Shown piece by piece: positions 33,922 to 42,830 of a stretch of 64,000 nt of DNA; positions within the stretch are counted from its first letter, which is position 1, and the number at the start of each line of letters is the position of its first letter. The notes under the pieces were generated by a model that ran no database searches, was not told the DNA's origin, and saw only the letters and a program-made list of their open reading frames with translations. The position numbers were made by a program, and so were the translations under genes. Origin of the DNA: an uncultured Mollicutes bacterium (GTDB taxonomy: Bacteria > Bacillota_I > Bacilli_A > RFN20 > CAG-826); contig UQFY01000008.1 in the NCBI GenBank assembly GCA_900540385.1, positions 9,007 to 73,006 of the forward strand. The letters are read 5' to 3'.

Positions 33922-36900
33922 ATGAAAAGAAGTAAGAAAAACTTGTTCCGTGGATTAGCGGGCGTATCGGGTGCATTACTTGCTCTATCAACCATAGCGC
34001 AACTTATTGCTCACGAATACAGAAGCTACATGGACGATTTCTTCCACACCACATCGACAAAAATTGTGAAAGTCGAAGGCACTGGAAACGAGGATAAGTA
34101 CAATTTCAAATCCTCTTACAAAACGGCTGAAGAGCTTGCAAAAGCGGATAAAGCCTATGGCGAAAAAGTCACAGGAGAAGGTGCTGTTCTTTTGAAGAAC
34201 AAAAACAACGCTCTTCCATTAAAGAGCTCTGAACATAAAGTGACTCTCGTTGGTAAGGCCGCTTATTCAAGTGTCCTTGGTGGACAAATGGGCTCCGGTG
34301 CTCAAAAACCAAGCGTGGCTGGTTATGAAGCAGTGGATCTTAAGAGTGCTTTAGCAAAAGAAAACTTTGAAATCAACCCAGATATGGCTGATGCCTACAA
34401 AGTTGACAAAGACAAAAATGGCGCAGAGGTCTATCGTGATGTATCGAAGATTTCTGGTAGCTTCAGAATGATTAATGAATCGGACAAAGACAATTACAGA
34501 TTTGACATCAATGAAGTCGCATTAAGTGAATTGGAAGCTAGAAAAGCAGGCATTACCACTCAAGATTTCGGCGATTACAAGACTTCGATTGTTGTTCTCG
34601 GAAGAATTAATTCCGAAGGCCGTGACTATCTCCCAGGAGAAGGTGGCTTAAAAGGAACTGGCGTAGGAGAGAATAACGAAGGCGCAAAAGATCCTCTCGG
34701 TTTATCCAATAGAGAACGCGAGATGATTAAGATGGCCAAAGAAAAAGGCGATAAGACCATTGTCTTAATTAACTCCAATTCCCCAATGGAAATTGATGAA
34801 CTTAAGAAAGATGACGGCATTGACGCTATCCTTTGGATCGGTACAACTGGCACTTATGGCATGACAGCGGTCCCTCAAATTCTTTCCGGAAAGATCAATC
34901 CATCTGGCAAATTACCAGATACGTATGCTGCAGATATTTCTGTTTCTCCAGCTGCACAAAACTGGGGTATCTTCTCTTATGCAAATTTAGATGATATTGC
35001 TACAAAAGAAGAAGACCATATCACAAATAACAGAGATGGATGGACCGCTATTAGCGCAGATAATTTAAGAGCTTCTGCCTATACCGTCTATCAAGAAGGC
35101 ATTTATACCGGATATAAGTATTACGAAACAAGATACTTTGATTCCGTTGTAAATCCATCTAGCAACGCTTCTTCACAAAAAGGCGCAAAAGAAGGCGCAA
35201 CATCTTGGAAATATCAAGATGAAGTTAGCTATACTTTCGGTTTTGGTGAATCTTACACAAGCTTCGAACAAACTCTTAGAAGTGTGGAAATGAGCACTTC
35301 CGATAAGACTGTCACCGCCGTTGTCGATGTTGAAAATACTGGCAGTGTCGCTGGAAAGGATGCAATTCAACTTTATGTTTCCTTACCAAGAAAAAACAAA
35401 GATACTCTTGAAAAAGCAGCCATCCAGCTTCTTGACTATGCCAAAACAGATTTACTTCAACCTGGTGAGAAAAAGAGTTACACCATTAAGGCTGATTTAT
35501 CCGATGCCACTTCTTACGATAACACTTTAGAGCATGATGGCGTCAAAGGCGGATATCTTCTTGCTGAAGGCGATTACTATTTCGCAATCGGAAATGGCTC
35601 CCATGAAGCAGTTAATAACGTCTTAGCCAAAATGGGCAAGTCTGTCTCCAATGGCATGGACGAAGAAGGCAATGGAAATAAAGCCATCGTCAAGAAATAC
35701 AATTCTCCAAACGCTTCCTTATTCGGAAGATCCAAAGGTGGAAAAGTCCTCATCGAAAATCAATTAGATGATGCAGATTTGAACTACTATCAACCAAACG
35801 CTGTGAAATATCTTTCGAGAAACGATTGGTCTGGAACCTATCCAACAAGACAAATCGTCACTCCAAACGCGGATATGATCAAAGAACTTCGTAACAAGAA
35901 GCACGTCATCCAAAAAGATGAAAAAGTGGATGTTGTTTGGGGTTCAAAAGAAACTAGCTACACCCTTGCTGATATGAAAGGCGCAAGTTGGGATGACCCA
36001 AGATGGGACGACTTCATTAGCCAAATCCCTCTTGATAGCGCGATTAAGATCATTGCTGTCGGTGGTAATACCACTTGGACAATCGAGGAAATCGGTAACC
36101 CAAGAAATAGACAAGCTGACGGTCCAAACGGATTCTCTTCCTTCGGTATTAACCAAGGTTATGCCATCTTAGATGATTCCCCATACAAGCTTTCCGATTC
36201 TGAGGACGATAAGAAGTGGGTTGGCTTCAAAGCCTCTGCTCCAAATGCTCCTCTTATTGCTGCAACCTTCGATAAAACAATCCAAAAAGAAATGGGTGAA
36301 TTAATCGGAAACCATTCTATCTGGAATGGCGGTGCTACAATCTGGGCAGGTGGTGCAAACTTACACCGTTCTCCATACGAAGGACGTACCCATGAATACT
36401 TCACCGAAGATCCAATCCTTTCCGCTTATGCCTTAGAGAATATGGTCTCTGGCGGAAGAGAGTTTGGTTGCTTAATCGGTCCTAAACACTTCGCCTTCAA
36501 CGCTATCGAATTTAACCGTTATGGTTTATCCGAATACATGACTGAGCAAACTGCACGTGAAACCGAATTAAGAAGCTTCCAAAAAGCTTATGAATCTGGT
36601 GAATGCTTAGCGACCATGACCGCTTTCAACAGAATTGGTTGCTCCAATTTGAATGCTCATCAAGGCTTGATGCAAAACATCTTAAGAAAAGAATGGGGCT
36701 ATAAAGGATTAATTTCCACCGATATGGTCAACGGCCAAAACTACTTCTTACCAGGTGAATGCATCCTCGGTGGCGTCACCATGATGGCCAATGGCCAAGG
36801 GGCTTCCGCGGACTTAAAAACGGAATGGGTCGATTATGAAGCAAGCAATATCGCTAATGATAAGTTATTGAATGAGCGTCTCCATGAAAACATGAAATAT

Positions 36901-37086
36901 CAATGGTATGCATACGCTAATTCCAACCTCCTTAACGGTATGGATGCTACCACGAAACTTGTTTCCGTCACCCCATCTTGGCAAATCATGTTTAATGTTC
37001 TCACAGGTGTCTTCAGTGTTACCTTAGTAGCCTCTCTCGGTTTGATGGTTGTTGTCGCTTTAAAAGGCAAAAAAGAAGAGAAATAA
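33922..37086 (+). CDS. Membrane-anchored GH3 glycosidase with permuted domain order (GH3-1)
   Basis: A 1054-residue beta-glucosidase-like enzyme with domains in reversed order. The GH3 C-terminal alpha/beta domain comes first (GEGAVLLKNKNNALPLK, about 75-91). A fibronectin-III-like domain follows (VENTGSVAGKDAIQLYV). The (beta/alpha)8 catalytic domain is last, with RQADGPNGF, GPKHFAFNAIEFNR and nucleophile D934 in GLISTDMVNG. The same permutation is known in rumen beta-glucosidases such as those of Ruminococcus and Butyrivibrio. A hydrophobic helix at residues 9-28 and another at about 1025-1047 followed by KGKKEEK anchor both ends, placing the enzyme outside the cell. Start 33922 follows ggaggg. 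Substrate is unproven. Confidence 0.88.
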   Translation: MKRSKKNLFRGLAGVSGALLALSTIAQLIAHEYRSYMDDFFHTTSTKIVKVEGTGNEDKYNFKSSYKTAEELAKADKAYGEKVTGEGAVLLKNKNNALPLKSSEHKVTLVGKAAYSSVLGGQMGSGAQKPSVAGYEAVDLKSALAKENFEINPDMADAYKVDKDKNGAEVYRDVSKISGSFRMINESDKDNYRFDINEVALSELEARKAGITTQDFGDYKTSIVVLGRINSEGRDYLPGEGGLKGTGVGENNEGAKDPLGLSNREREMIKMAKEKGDKTIVLINSNSPMEIDELKKDDGIDAILWIGTTGTYGMTAVPQILSGKINPSGKLPDTYAADISVSPAAQNWGIFSYANLDDIATKEEDHITNNRDGWTAISADNLRASAYTVYQEGIYTGYKYYETRYFDSVVNPSSNASSQKGAKEGATSWKYQDEVSYTFGFGESYTSFEQTLRSVEMSTSDKTVTAVVDVENTGSVAGKDAIQLYVSLPRKNKDTLEKAAIQLLDYAKTDLLQPGEKKSYTIKADLSDATSYDNTLEHDGVKGGYLLAEGDYYFAIGNGSHEAVNNVLAKMGKSVSNGMDEEGNGNKAIVKKYNSPNASLFGRSKGGKVLIENQLDDADLNYYQPNAVKYLSRNDWSGTYPTRQIVTPNADMIKELRNKKHVIQKDEKVDVVWGSKETSYTLADMKGASWDDPRWDDFISQIPLDSAIKIIAVGGNTTWTIEEIGNPRNRQADGPNGFSSFGINQGYAILDDSPYKLSDSEDDKKWVGFKASAPNAPLIAATFDKTIQKEMGELIGNHSIWNGGATIWAGGANLHRSPYEGRTHEYFTEDPILSAYALENMVSGGREFGCLIGPKHFAFNAIEFNRYGLSEYMTEQTARETELRSFQKAYESGECLATMTAFNRIGCSNLNAHQGLMQNILRKEWGYKGLISTDMVNGQNYFLPGECILGGVTMMANGQGASADLKTEWVDYEASNIANDKLLNERLHENMKYQWYAYANSNLLNGMDATTKLVSVTPSWQIMFNVLTGVFSVTLVASLGLMVVVALKGKKEEK

Positions 37087-37101
37087 ACGGAGGAAAATAA
37101 A

Positions 37102-37560
37102 ATGGAATTCTTAAAAAAACAAGGTGTGACCTTTATCTTAAATGTTGCGCTAGTCTTATTTACTCTAGTTTCAATGATTCTTTACTTCGTGAACAAGGCT
37201 CTCCCTTATTTCACAGAAGCTAACGTCTCCTTTGAAATTACCCTCTTCTTAGTCCTTGCCTTGGTGTGCGTCCTTTTGAATATCGCTCTTGGATTCACCC
37301 CATTAAAAGGAAACAAGATCGCTGATCTCGTTTGCGATGTTCTTGCTGCAGTCGTGCCTTTCCTTCTCTTTGGAGCGGCAATCTACTTCTTAGGTGATCG
37401 TGTCTATTATTACGGCATCGCCTTAGGATCCGATTTGGAAGCAGGAAACGTTGTTGCTCATCAATCTTGTGTTGGGGCTATTGTTGGAACAGCGTTTATG
37501 TTCGTCACTGGCCTCCTCTCTATCGTTACAAACTTCTTCAAAAAACCTTCAGAGAGATAA
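37102..37560 (+). CDS. Four-helix small membrane protein following GH3-1
   Basis: A 152-residue protein with hydrophobic segments at about 9-30, 43-66, 76-98 and 121-145. It starts 15 bp after the GH3 gene behind ggagg, so the two are co-transcribed. No family is recognised. A different small membrane protein also accompanies the second GH3 gene (42582), so it may help place or regulate the enzyme in the membrane. Confidence 0.75.
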   Translation: MEFLKKQGVTFILNVALVLFTLVSMILYFVNKALPYFTEANVSFEITLFLVLALVCVLLNIALGFTPLKGNKIADLVCDVLAAVVPFLLFGAAIYFLGDRVYYYGIALGSDLEAGNVVAHQSCVGAIVGTAFMFVTGLLSIVTNFFKKPSER

Positions 37561-37567
37561 AACCATT

Positions 37568-37596
37568 AGGGGCCGCAAAATAAGCGGCCCCTTTCC
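37568..37596 (+). terminator. Hairpin between the GH3-1 operon and the GH78 gene
   Basis: aggggccgc (37568-37576) pairs perfectly with gcggcccct (37584-37592) across aaaataa, then ttt. The stem is very stable but the T-run is short and the next gene begins 17 bp later. It may only attenuate transcription into the rhamnosidase gene. Confidence 0.65.
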
Positions 37597-37612
37597 TAGA
37601 AAGGTTCTATTT

Positions 37613-40171
37613 ATGTTTAAAATTACTGAATTTAAAGCAAATCATCTTGTTAAAGAATGTTATTTGGATGAAAAGAATCCCTCTTTTAGTTTTTCTTTGT
37701 TCTCCGATGAAACGGATTCTTCTTTGAAATCAGCCATTTTAAAGATGAATGGATGGAAAATCGAAACTCTTTCTCAAAATAATATCTTTTATGCTGGCAA
37801 ACCTCTTACCCCTTTTACAAAATATGTTGCTACTTTGGAAGTAGAGGACAGCTTAGGAAGAAAAGATAAGCAAGAGCTTGTTTATGAAACGGGTTATTTA
37901 GGCACTTCTTTTAAGGGGAGATGGATTAGCGATAAAGACTACATCTTCAAAGAAAAAGGCATTTCACCAAAACCCTTGCTTTTCAAAAAGGAACTTCCTA
38001 TTTCTAAAAAGATTAAAAGCGTTAAGGTCTATGCGACAGCTTTAGGGATCTATGACTTTATTTTGAACGGAAAGAAAGTGGGAAACGCTTATTTTGCCCC
38101 AGGCTTTACTTCCTATCGTAACGAACTTCAATATCAGATCTACGATGTCACAAACCTTCTCGAAAAAGAGAACGTTCTCTATTTTGAGGTTGCGGGTGGC
38201 TGGGCTGTTGGATCTTTTGTCATGACAAGAAAGAATCGTGATGTAGCGGATAGACAAGCTCTCCTTTGTGATATTCATCTTGAATACGAAGACGGTTCAA
38301 AAGAAATTATCGGTACGGATGAAAGCTGGCAAGTAAGTGAGCATTCGCCTGTTCTTATGGCGGATATTTATGATGGAGAAACCTATGACGCTAGAATAGA
38401 GTTAAATGATATTTCCCTCCATCAAGCTTCATATGAAAAAGTAAAAATTCACCCAGAACTCCTCCTTGATTATGGGGCAAAGGTAATTGCGCATGAAAGA
38501 ATGTTGCCTCAAAAGATTACGAAACTCTCTAATCAAAAGAAATGGATTGTGGATTTTGGCCAAAACTTTGCCGGAGTCGTTTCTTTCCACCTCAAAAATG
38601 CAAAAAGAGGCCAGAGCATAGTCATTAAGCATGCGGAAATCTTAAAGAAAGACGGGGATTTGAACACCTCTTTCCTTCGTAGTGCGAAAGCAACTTTAAC
38701 CTATATCTGTAAAGATGGGGAACAAAGATTTTCCCCAACTCTTACCTACATGGGGTTCCGTTATATTTCTCTTGAAGGAATAGAGAACATTGAGGATATA
38801 GATCTTGAAGCGTTTGCTCTTTATTCAGATGTTGAACGAATTGGCGATTTTGAATGTTCCAATCCTTTGATCAACCGTTTGCAGAAGAATATTATCTGGT
38901 CGAGTAAATCCAATTTCGTGGACATTCCTACAGATTGTCCTCAAAGAGATGAAAGAATGGGATGGACTGGAGATATTGCAATTTTTTCCAAAACAGCCTG
39001 TTTTAATTTTGATATGAACCGTTTCTTAGATAAATGGTTATTGGACTTAAGAAAAGAACAACTCCGTAGCGGAGGCCTTCCAAATACGATTCCCTCTCAT
39101 CGTTACGCTTTCCCTGTTACTATGCCAAAAATGGCCGTGGAATTCTGGGGAGATGCTTCCCTACTTGTTCCAATGGCTCTTTATGAGAAAACGGGAGACA
39201 AAACGATATTGTCTAAATCCTACGAATCCATGAAGAAATACGTCAATGCCTGTAAGTTCTGGGCTCATTTTGGCGTGGGGAAACACCGTTATATTTGGCA
39301 TACTCCTTCTATTTTCCATTTTGGAGATTGGGTAGCGCCTGATGTGCCTAAAATGAGCGATTGGCAAAAACGTAGCAAATGGACGGCGACGGCATCCTTA
39401 AAAAACACTTCTACGATTCTTTCGAATGTAGCTCATATTCTCGGTAAGAAAGAAGATGAGGTTTATTATAAAGAACTTTCTCAAAACGTTTCGGAAGCGT
39501 ATGAATCTATCTTTACCGACCATAAAGGGAAACTCTTAAACGAATTCCAAACCGGATACGTTTTGCCTTTGCAATTCCATATGTTGAAAGAAGAAAACGT
39601 TTCTTTTGCAGCGATGAATCTTAAAAAACTCGTCGAGAAAAACAATTACTGCATTGGAACAGGCTTCCCTGGCACACCTTATATCCTTTTCGCTTTAGCG
39701 GATAATGGTTACGTAGATACCGCTTATAAGATGCTTGAAAACACAAAATGCCCTTCTTGGCTATATGAAGTGAAAGTAGGGGCAACCACCATTTGGGAAA
39801 GATGGGATGGCTTAAATGAAAACGGAGAATGTCCAATCGGAGAAGACGGTACAGGAGGCATGATTTCCTATAACCATTACGCTTCAGGGGCGGTTGGTGA
39901 CTTCCTTTATAGACGCGTTGCCGGAATAGAACCTCTTGAAGCAGGTTACCGCTCTTTCTTGGTTAAACCTTTGATCGGTGGCAGTTTAACATACGCTAAA
40001 GCACATACTAAGACTCCATACGGAATAATTGAGGTTTCCTGGGAAATCAAAGACAAGCAATTCAAACTCAACGTTTCCGTTCCATATGGTTCTGAAGCGA
40101 AAATCGTTTTGCCAAACAAAGAAGTCTATATCCGTAGTCATGGCAATTACACGTTTGAAGCCACTTTATAA
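37613..40171 (+). CDS. GH78 alpha-L-rhamnosidase
   Basis: An 852-residue enzyme that should remove terminal alpha-L-rhamnose from plant or bacterial glycans. Domains run in the usual GH78 order. The N-terminal beta domain has VKVYATALGIYDFILNGKKV and APGFTSYRNELQYQIYDV. The middle beta domain has YDGETYDAR. The (alpha/alpha)6 catalytic domain carries DCPQRDERMGWTGD with general acid E447, and TTIWERWDG with E729. A C-terminal beta domain follows. There is no signal peptide, so it is probably cytosolic and acts on imported oligosaccharides. Start 37613 has agaaagg 7 nt upstream. It lies between the two GH3-LytTR modules. Confidence 0.92.
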   Translation: MFKITEFKANHLVKECYLDEKNPSFSFSLFSDETDSSLKSAILKMNGWKIETLSQNNIFYAGKPLTPFTKYVATLEVEDSLGRKDKQELVYETGYLGTSFKGRWISDKDYIFKEKGISPKPLLFKKELPISKKIKSVKVYATALGIYDFILNGKKVGNAYFAPGFTSYRNELQYQIYDVTNLLEKENVLYFEVAGGWAVGSFVMTRKNRDVADRQALLCDIHLEYEDGSKEIIGTDESWQVSEHSPVLMADIYDGETYDARIELNDISLHQASYEKVKIHPELLLDYGAKVIAHERMLPQKITKLSNQKKWIVDFGQNFAGVVSFHLKNAKRGQSIVIKHAEILKKDGDLNTSFLRSAKATLTYICKDGEQRFSPTLTYMGFRYISLEGIENIEDIDLEAFALYSDVERIGDFECSNPLINRLQKNIIWSSKSNFVDIPTDCPQRDERMGWTGDIAIFSKTACFNFDMNRFLDKWLLDLRKEQLRSGGLPNTIPSHRYAFPVTMPKMAVEFWGDASLLVPMALYEKTGDKTILSKSYESMKKYVNACKFWAHFGVGKHRYIWHTPSIFHFGDWVAPDVPKMSDWQKRSKWTATASLKNTSTILSNVAHILGKKEDEVYYKELSQNVSEAYESIFTDHKGKLLNEFQTGYVLPLQFHMLKEENVSFAAMNLKKLVEKNNYCIGTGFPGTPYILFALADNGYVDTAYKMLENTKCPSWLYEVKVGATTIWERWDGLNENGECPIGEDGTGGMISYNHYASGAVGDFLYRRVAGIEPLEAGYRSFLVKPLIGGSLTYAKAHTKTPYGIIEVSWEIKDKQFKLNVSVPYGSEAKIVLPNKEVYIRSHGNYTFEATL

Positions 40172-40179
40172 ATTCTTTT

Positions 40180-40209
40180 AGAGGCCCATCCACAGGATGC
40201 GTCTTTTTA
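40180..40209 (+). terminator. Terminator of the rhamnosidase gene
   Basis: agaggcccatcc pairs with ggatgcgtct (one mismatch) over aca, followed by ttttta. It starts 9 bp past the stop. Confidence 0.72.
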
Positions 40210-40314
40210 TAAGCTTCATCTTTCATAGCAAGCATTATTTTTTAGGAATTTGAATAAAGGAACGAAAATTATTCAAAAAAACAAAAAAGTGCAGAAAAAG
40301 CAACAACCTACATG

Positions 40315-40343
40315 AAAATATGCTTAATAATTCAAGAATATGC
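40315..40343 (+). promoter_or_regulatory. Candidate LytTR binding site (tandem 9-bp repeats, 20-bp period), site 1
   Basis: aaaatatgc (40315-40323) and agaatatgc (40335-40343) are direct repeats exactly 20 bp apart. LytTR regulators bind two direct repeats on one face of the helix, about two turns apart. The site is 77 bp before the response regulator gene. An identically spaced pair occurs at 42475-42503. Confidence 0.6.
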
Positions 40344-40425
40344 ATTTTTAGTTGCAGTTGTTAATAAATATGAGATTTTATCTTAAAATAGAATCCATAA
40401 ATAGAGACGAAGGCGTGGATTGTTT

Positions 40426-41145
40426 ATGTTCAATATTGCCATTGTAGAAGATGAAATCAATGTAGCAAAGCAGATTGAGAAGTATCTCAATGGTTTTGTT
40501 GACGAAAACGGAATTGCTATAAGTAGCAAGATATATAACGATGCAGACTCTTTCCTAAACGACTATAAAAACAACTTTGATTTAGTGTTCATGGATATAG
40601 AGCTTCCTGGAACAAACGGGCTTGATGCGAGCGTCAAATTAAGAGAGATGGACAAAAATGTGATGATTGTTTTTGTCACTAATCTTATGCAGTATGCCGT
40701 AAAAGGCTATTTCGTTAACGCTTTTGACTTTATCGTGAAACCTTTTAATTACGAGGATTTCGCTATTAAACTGAAACGCATTTTCAAAAGCCTATTAAGC
40801 AATCAAAACAAAAAAGTAATCATTAATTATCGTGGTGGGAAGAAAGTCGTTTCCATTTTTGATATTGTGTATGTGGAAGTGAGTAAGCACGTATTGGCTT
40901 ATCATTTAAGAAAAGAAAACGTTGTTACGAGCGGCACTTTGAAAAAAGTCATCGAGGAAATAAATGACAGCAACTTTGCTTTATGCAATCAATGCTATCT
41001 TGTTAATTTACGTTTTGTGAAAGAGATAAGTGACAATACCGTTGTTGTTGGCGATGATAGTTTGCAAATTTCCGCTCCAAAAAGAAAAGAATTTTGCAAG
41101 GCGTTAACGAAATATCTTTGCAACTCTAGTGGAAATCGCATATGA
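40426..41145 (+). CDS. LytTR-family response regulator (system 2)
   Basis: A 239-residue regulator with a receiver domain (AIVEDE, phosphoacceptor D57 in LVFMDIELPG, FIVKPFN) and a C-terminal LytTR domain (IVYVEVSKHVLAYHL, NFALCNQCYLVNLRFVKEIS). It is a paralogue of the regulator at 31635. The start is uncertain: ATG 40426 matches the paralogue's start, but TTG 40420 is better spaced from a weak aagg. It overlaps the kinase gene by 4 bp. It probably controls itself and the GH3-2 operon through the tandem repeats at 40315 and 42475. Confidence 0.9.
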   Translation: MFNIAIVEDEINVAKQIEKYLNGFVDENGIAISSKIYNDADSFLNDYKNNFDLVFMDIELPGTNGLDASVKLREMDKNVMIVFVTNLMQYAVKGYFVNAFDFIVKPFNYEDFAIKLKRIFKSLLSNQNKKVIINYRGGKKVVSIFDIVYVEVSKHVLAYHLRKENVVTSGTLKKVIEEINDSNFALCNQCYLVNLRFVKEISDNTVVVGDDSLQISAPKRKEFCKALTKYLCNSSGNRI

Positions 41146-42476
41146 GCAGTTTGTTCTTTTACAAGATATTGTTCATGGTCGAGATATTAGCGAGTGAATA
41201 TCTATTTGCTTTTCGAATGCCCAAAAGAAAACATTTTCCGTTGAGAGTGGTAGGGGCCGTTCTTGCTTCATTGCTTATAGCGTTTTTATATCCTTTACCG
41301 CTTCAATACGCTTATACGAGCTGGTATACGATGATCATGTTCATGTTCTTATTCGCCATCGCTTTTCTTCATATCAAGTTTGTATTTAAAATCTCTTGGA
41401 TTTACGCCTTCTTTTGTGCCATTGCTTCTTATACGATTAGACATTTTGCTTATGAAACTTACGTTTTGATTTTTTCCTCCATTGGTTGGATTAACTCCAA
41501 TGACTTATACAGCTCTAATCCTTTAGATTTTGCCAATTTCGATCAAAGAACAATCATTATTGTTTTGTCTTATGTGGATATTTTCCTGTTTTGCTACTGG
41601 GGAGTTTACATTCTTTTTGCCTCCAAATTAAAGGCAGCCGAAACAATTAAATTCAAATCAACAACCGTATTAGTGTTCACAGGTTTAATTTTGATGGTGG
41701 ACATTGTTATTAACGCTATCGTTACCTACATGACGGATGACAGGTTAAAAGATTGCATTGTTTATTTTTATAACATTCTCTGCTGTGCGCTTGTTTTTTA
41801 CATTGAATATAGTCTTATCAACACAAAAGACATGTCGAATGAGATGGCTACTATGCAAGAAGCGCTGAGACAAGCTCAAAAACAATATGATTTGCAAAAA
41901 GAGAACATCAAAATCATCAATTTGAAATGCCATGACATGAAACATCAAATTAACGAATATGCCTTAAAAGGCAAAATCGATCAAGACTTCGTCAAAGATC
42001 TTCAAGAAGCGATATCCATTTATGATGCAAACATAAAAACGGGGAATGAAGTACTGGACATTATCCTGACCGAAAAAAGTCTTTTATGTAACGAAAAAGG
42101 CATACGTTTGACATGCATGGTAGGGAATTGTGATCTTTCTTTCTTCAAAGAAGGGGATTTGTATTCTTTCTTTGGCAATATTTTAGACAATGCAATAAAT
42201 GCCGTCTCTTCGATGGAAAACAAAGATAAGAAATGCATAGGGGTTAATATTCACCAAATAGAAAAATTCATTGCAATTAAAGTGGATAACTATTTTAGTG
42301 GGGAAATCGATTTGTCTGATGATGGGCTGCCGCTCACTAAAAAAGATAAGAATTATCATGGTTTTGGCATGCAATCAATCAAAATGATTACTGAAAAATA
42401 TGGTGGTACTTTAAATGTCGAAATTGATGGTGATATATTCACTTTAAACATCATGTTTCCTGTTTCAAAACAATAG
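41142..42476 (+). CDS. AgrC-like GHKL sensor histidine kinase (system 2)
   Basis: A 444-residue kinase. About six membrane helices span the first 225 residues, then a coiled linker and the phosphoacceptor motif LKCHDMKHQI (H264). The GHKL domain has NILDNAINAV and YHGFGMQSI. Layout and motifs parallel the kinase at 32327, including the HDxKHQI signature. Gene order is regulator first, then kinase, opposite to system 1. Its stop is within the first repeat of the candidate LytTR site that precedes the GH3-2 operon. Confidence 0.87.
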   Translation: MSSLFFYKILFMVEILASEYLFAFRMPKRKHFPLRVVGAVLASLLIAFLYPLPLQYAYTSWYTMIMFMFLFAIAFLHIKFVFKISWIYAFFCAIASYTIRHFAYETYVLIFSSIGWINSNDLYSSNPLDFANFDQRTIIIVLSYVDIFLFCYWGVYILFASKLKAAETIKFKSTTVLVFTGLILMVDIVINAIVTYMTDDRLKDCIVYFYNILCCALVFYIEYSLINTKDMSNEMATMQEALRQAQKQYDLQKENIKIINLKCHDMKHQINEYALKGKIDQDFVKDLQEAISIYDANIKTGNEVLDIILTEKSLLCNEKGIRLTCMVGNCDLSFFKEGDLYSFFGNILDNAINAVSSMENKDKKCIGVNIHQIEKFIAIKVDNYFSGEIDLSDDGLPLTKKDKNYHGFGMQSIKMITEKYGGTLNVEIDGDIFTLNIMFPVSKQ

Positions 42477-42503
42477 AATATGCATTCAAAATCTAGAATA
42501 TGC
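42475..42503 (+). promoter_or_regulatory. Candidate LytTR binding site, site 2
   Basis: agaatatgc occurs at 42475-42483 and again at 42495-42503, a 20-bp period identical to site 1. A plausible -10 (taatat, 42535-42540) places the -35 region just after the second repeat, the expected position for an activator. This makes the GH3-2 operon a probable target of system 2. Confidence 0.62.
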
Positions 42504-42547
42504 TTCAGCGATTGATAGCGGTTACACAAGCGAATAATATCCTTTTT

Positions 42548-42561
42548 AGAAAGCGCTTACA
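42548..42561 (+). promoter_or_regulatory. cre-like box upstream of the GH3-2 operon
   Basis: agaaagcgcttaca differs from the cre consensus only at the first base. It lies between the likely -10 and the ribosome site aaggagg (42571-42577), a position where a bound repressor would block transcription. Confidence 0.55.
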
Positions 42562-42581
42562 GGCGTTTGAAAGGAGGAAAT

Positions 42582-42830
42582 ATGAAAAAGATACACTGGG
42601 GTATCTTCATAGGAGTTTTTGCTATCATTACTTTCTATGTCACATTCGGAATAATCTTCGCTTATTTATTGCTGAATGCGATTGAAGCAGAAACGTCAGG
42701 TTATGCAACATTGTTTGATAATTGGTGGCAAACTCTTCTATTTGTTGTTGATGTAATTTCTGTAATTGGCTTACTGGCATCAATAACAATGAAAATTTTG
42801 TTTAGTGGGCCTAACGAGGGAGAGGTATGA
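42582..42830 (+). CDS. Small membrane protein preceding GH3-2
   Basis: An 82-residue protein with two or three hydrophobic helices, about residues 6-30 and 49-72. It has a strong aaggagg site 4-5 nt before ATG 42582. Its stop overlaps the GH3-2 start (ATGA), so translation of the enzyme is coupled to it. No family is recognised. It parallels the small membrane protein after GH3-1 in context, not in sequence. Confidence 0.75.
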   Translation: MKKIHWGIFIGVFAIITFYVTFGIIFAYLLLNAIEAETSGYATLFDNWWQTLLFVVDVISVIGLLASITMKILFSGPNEGEV

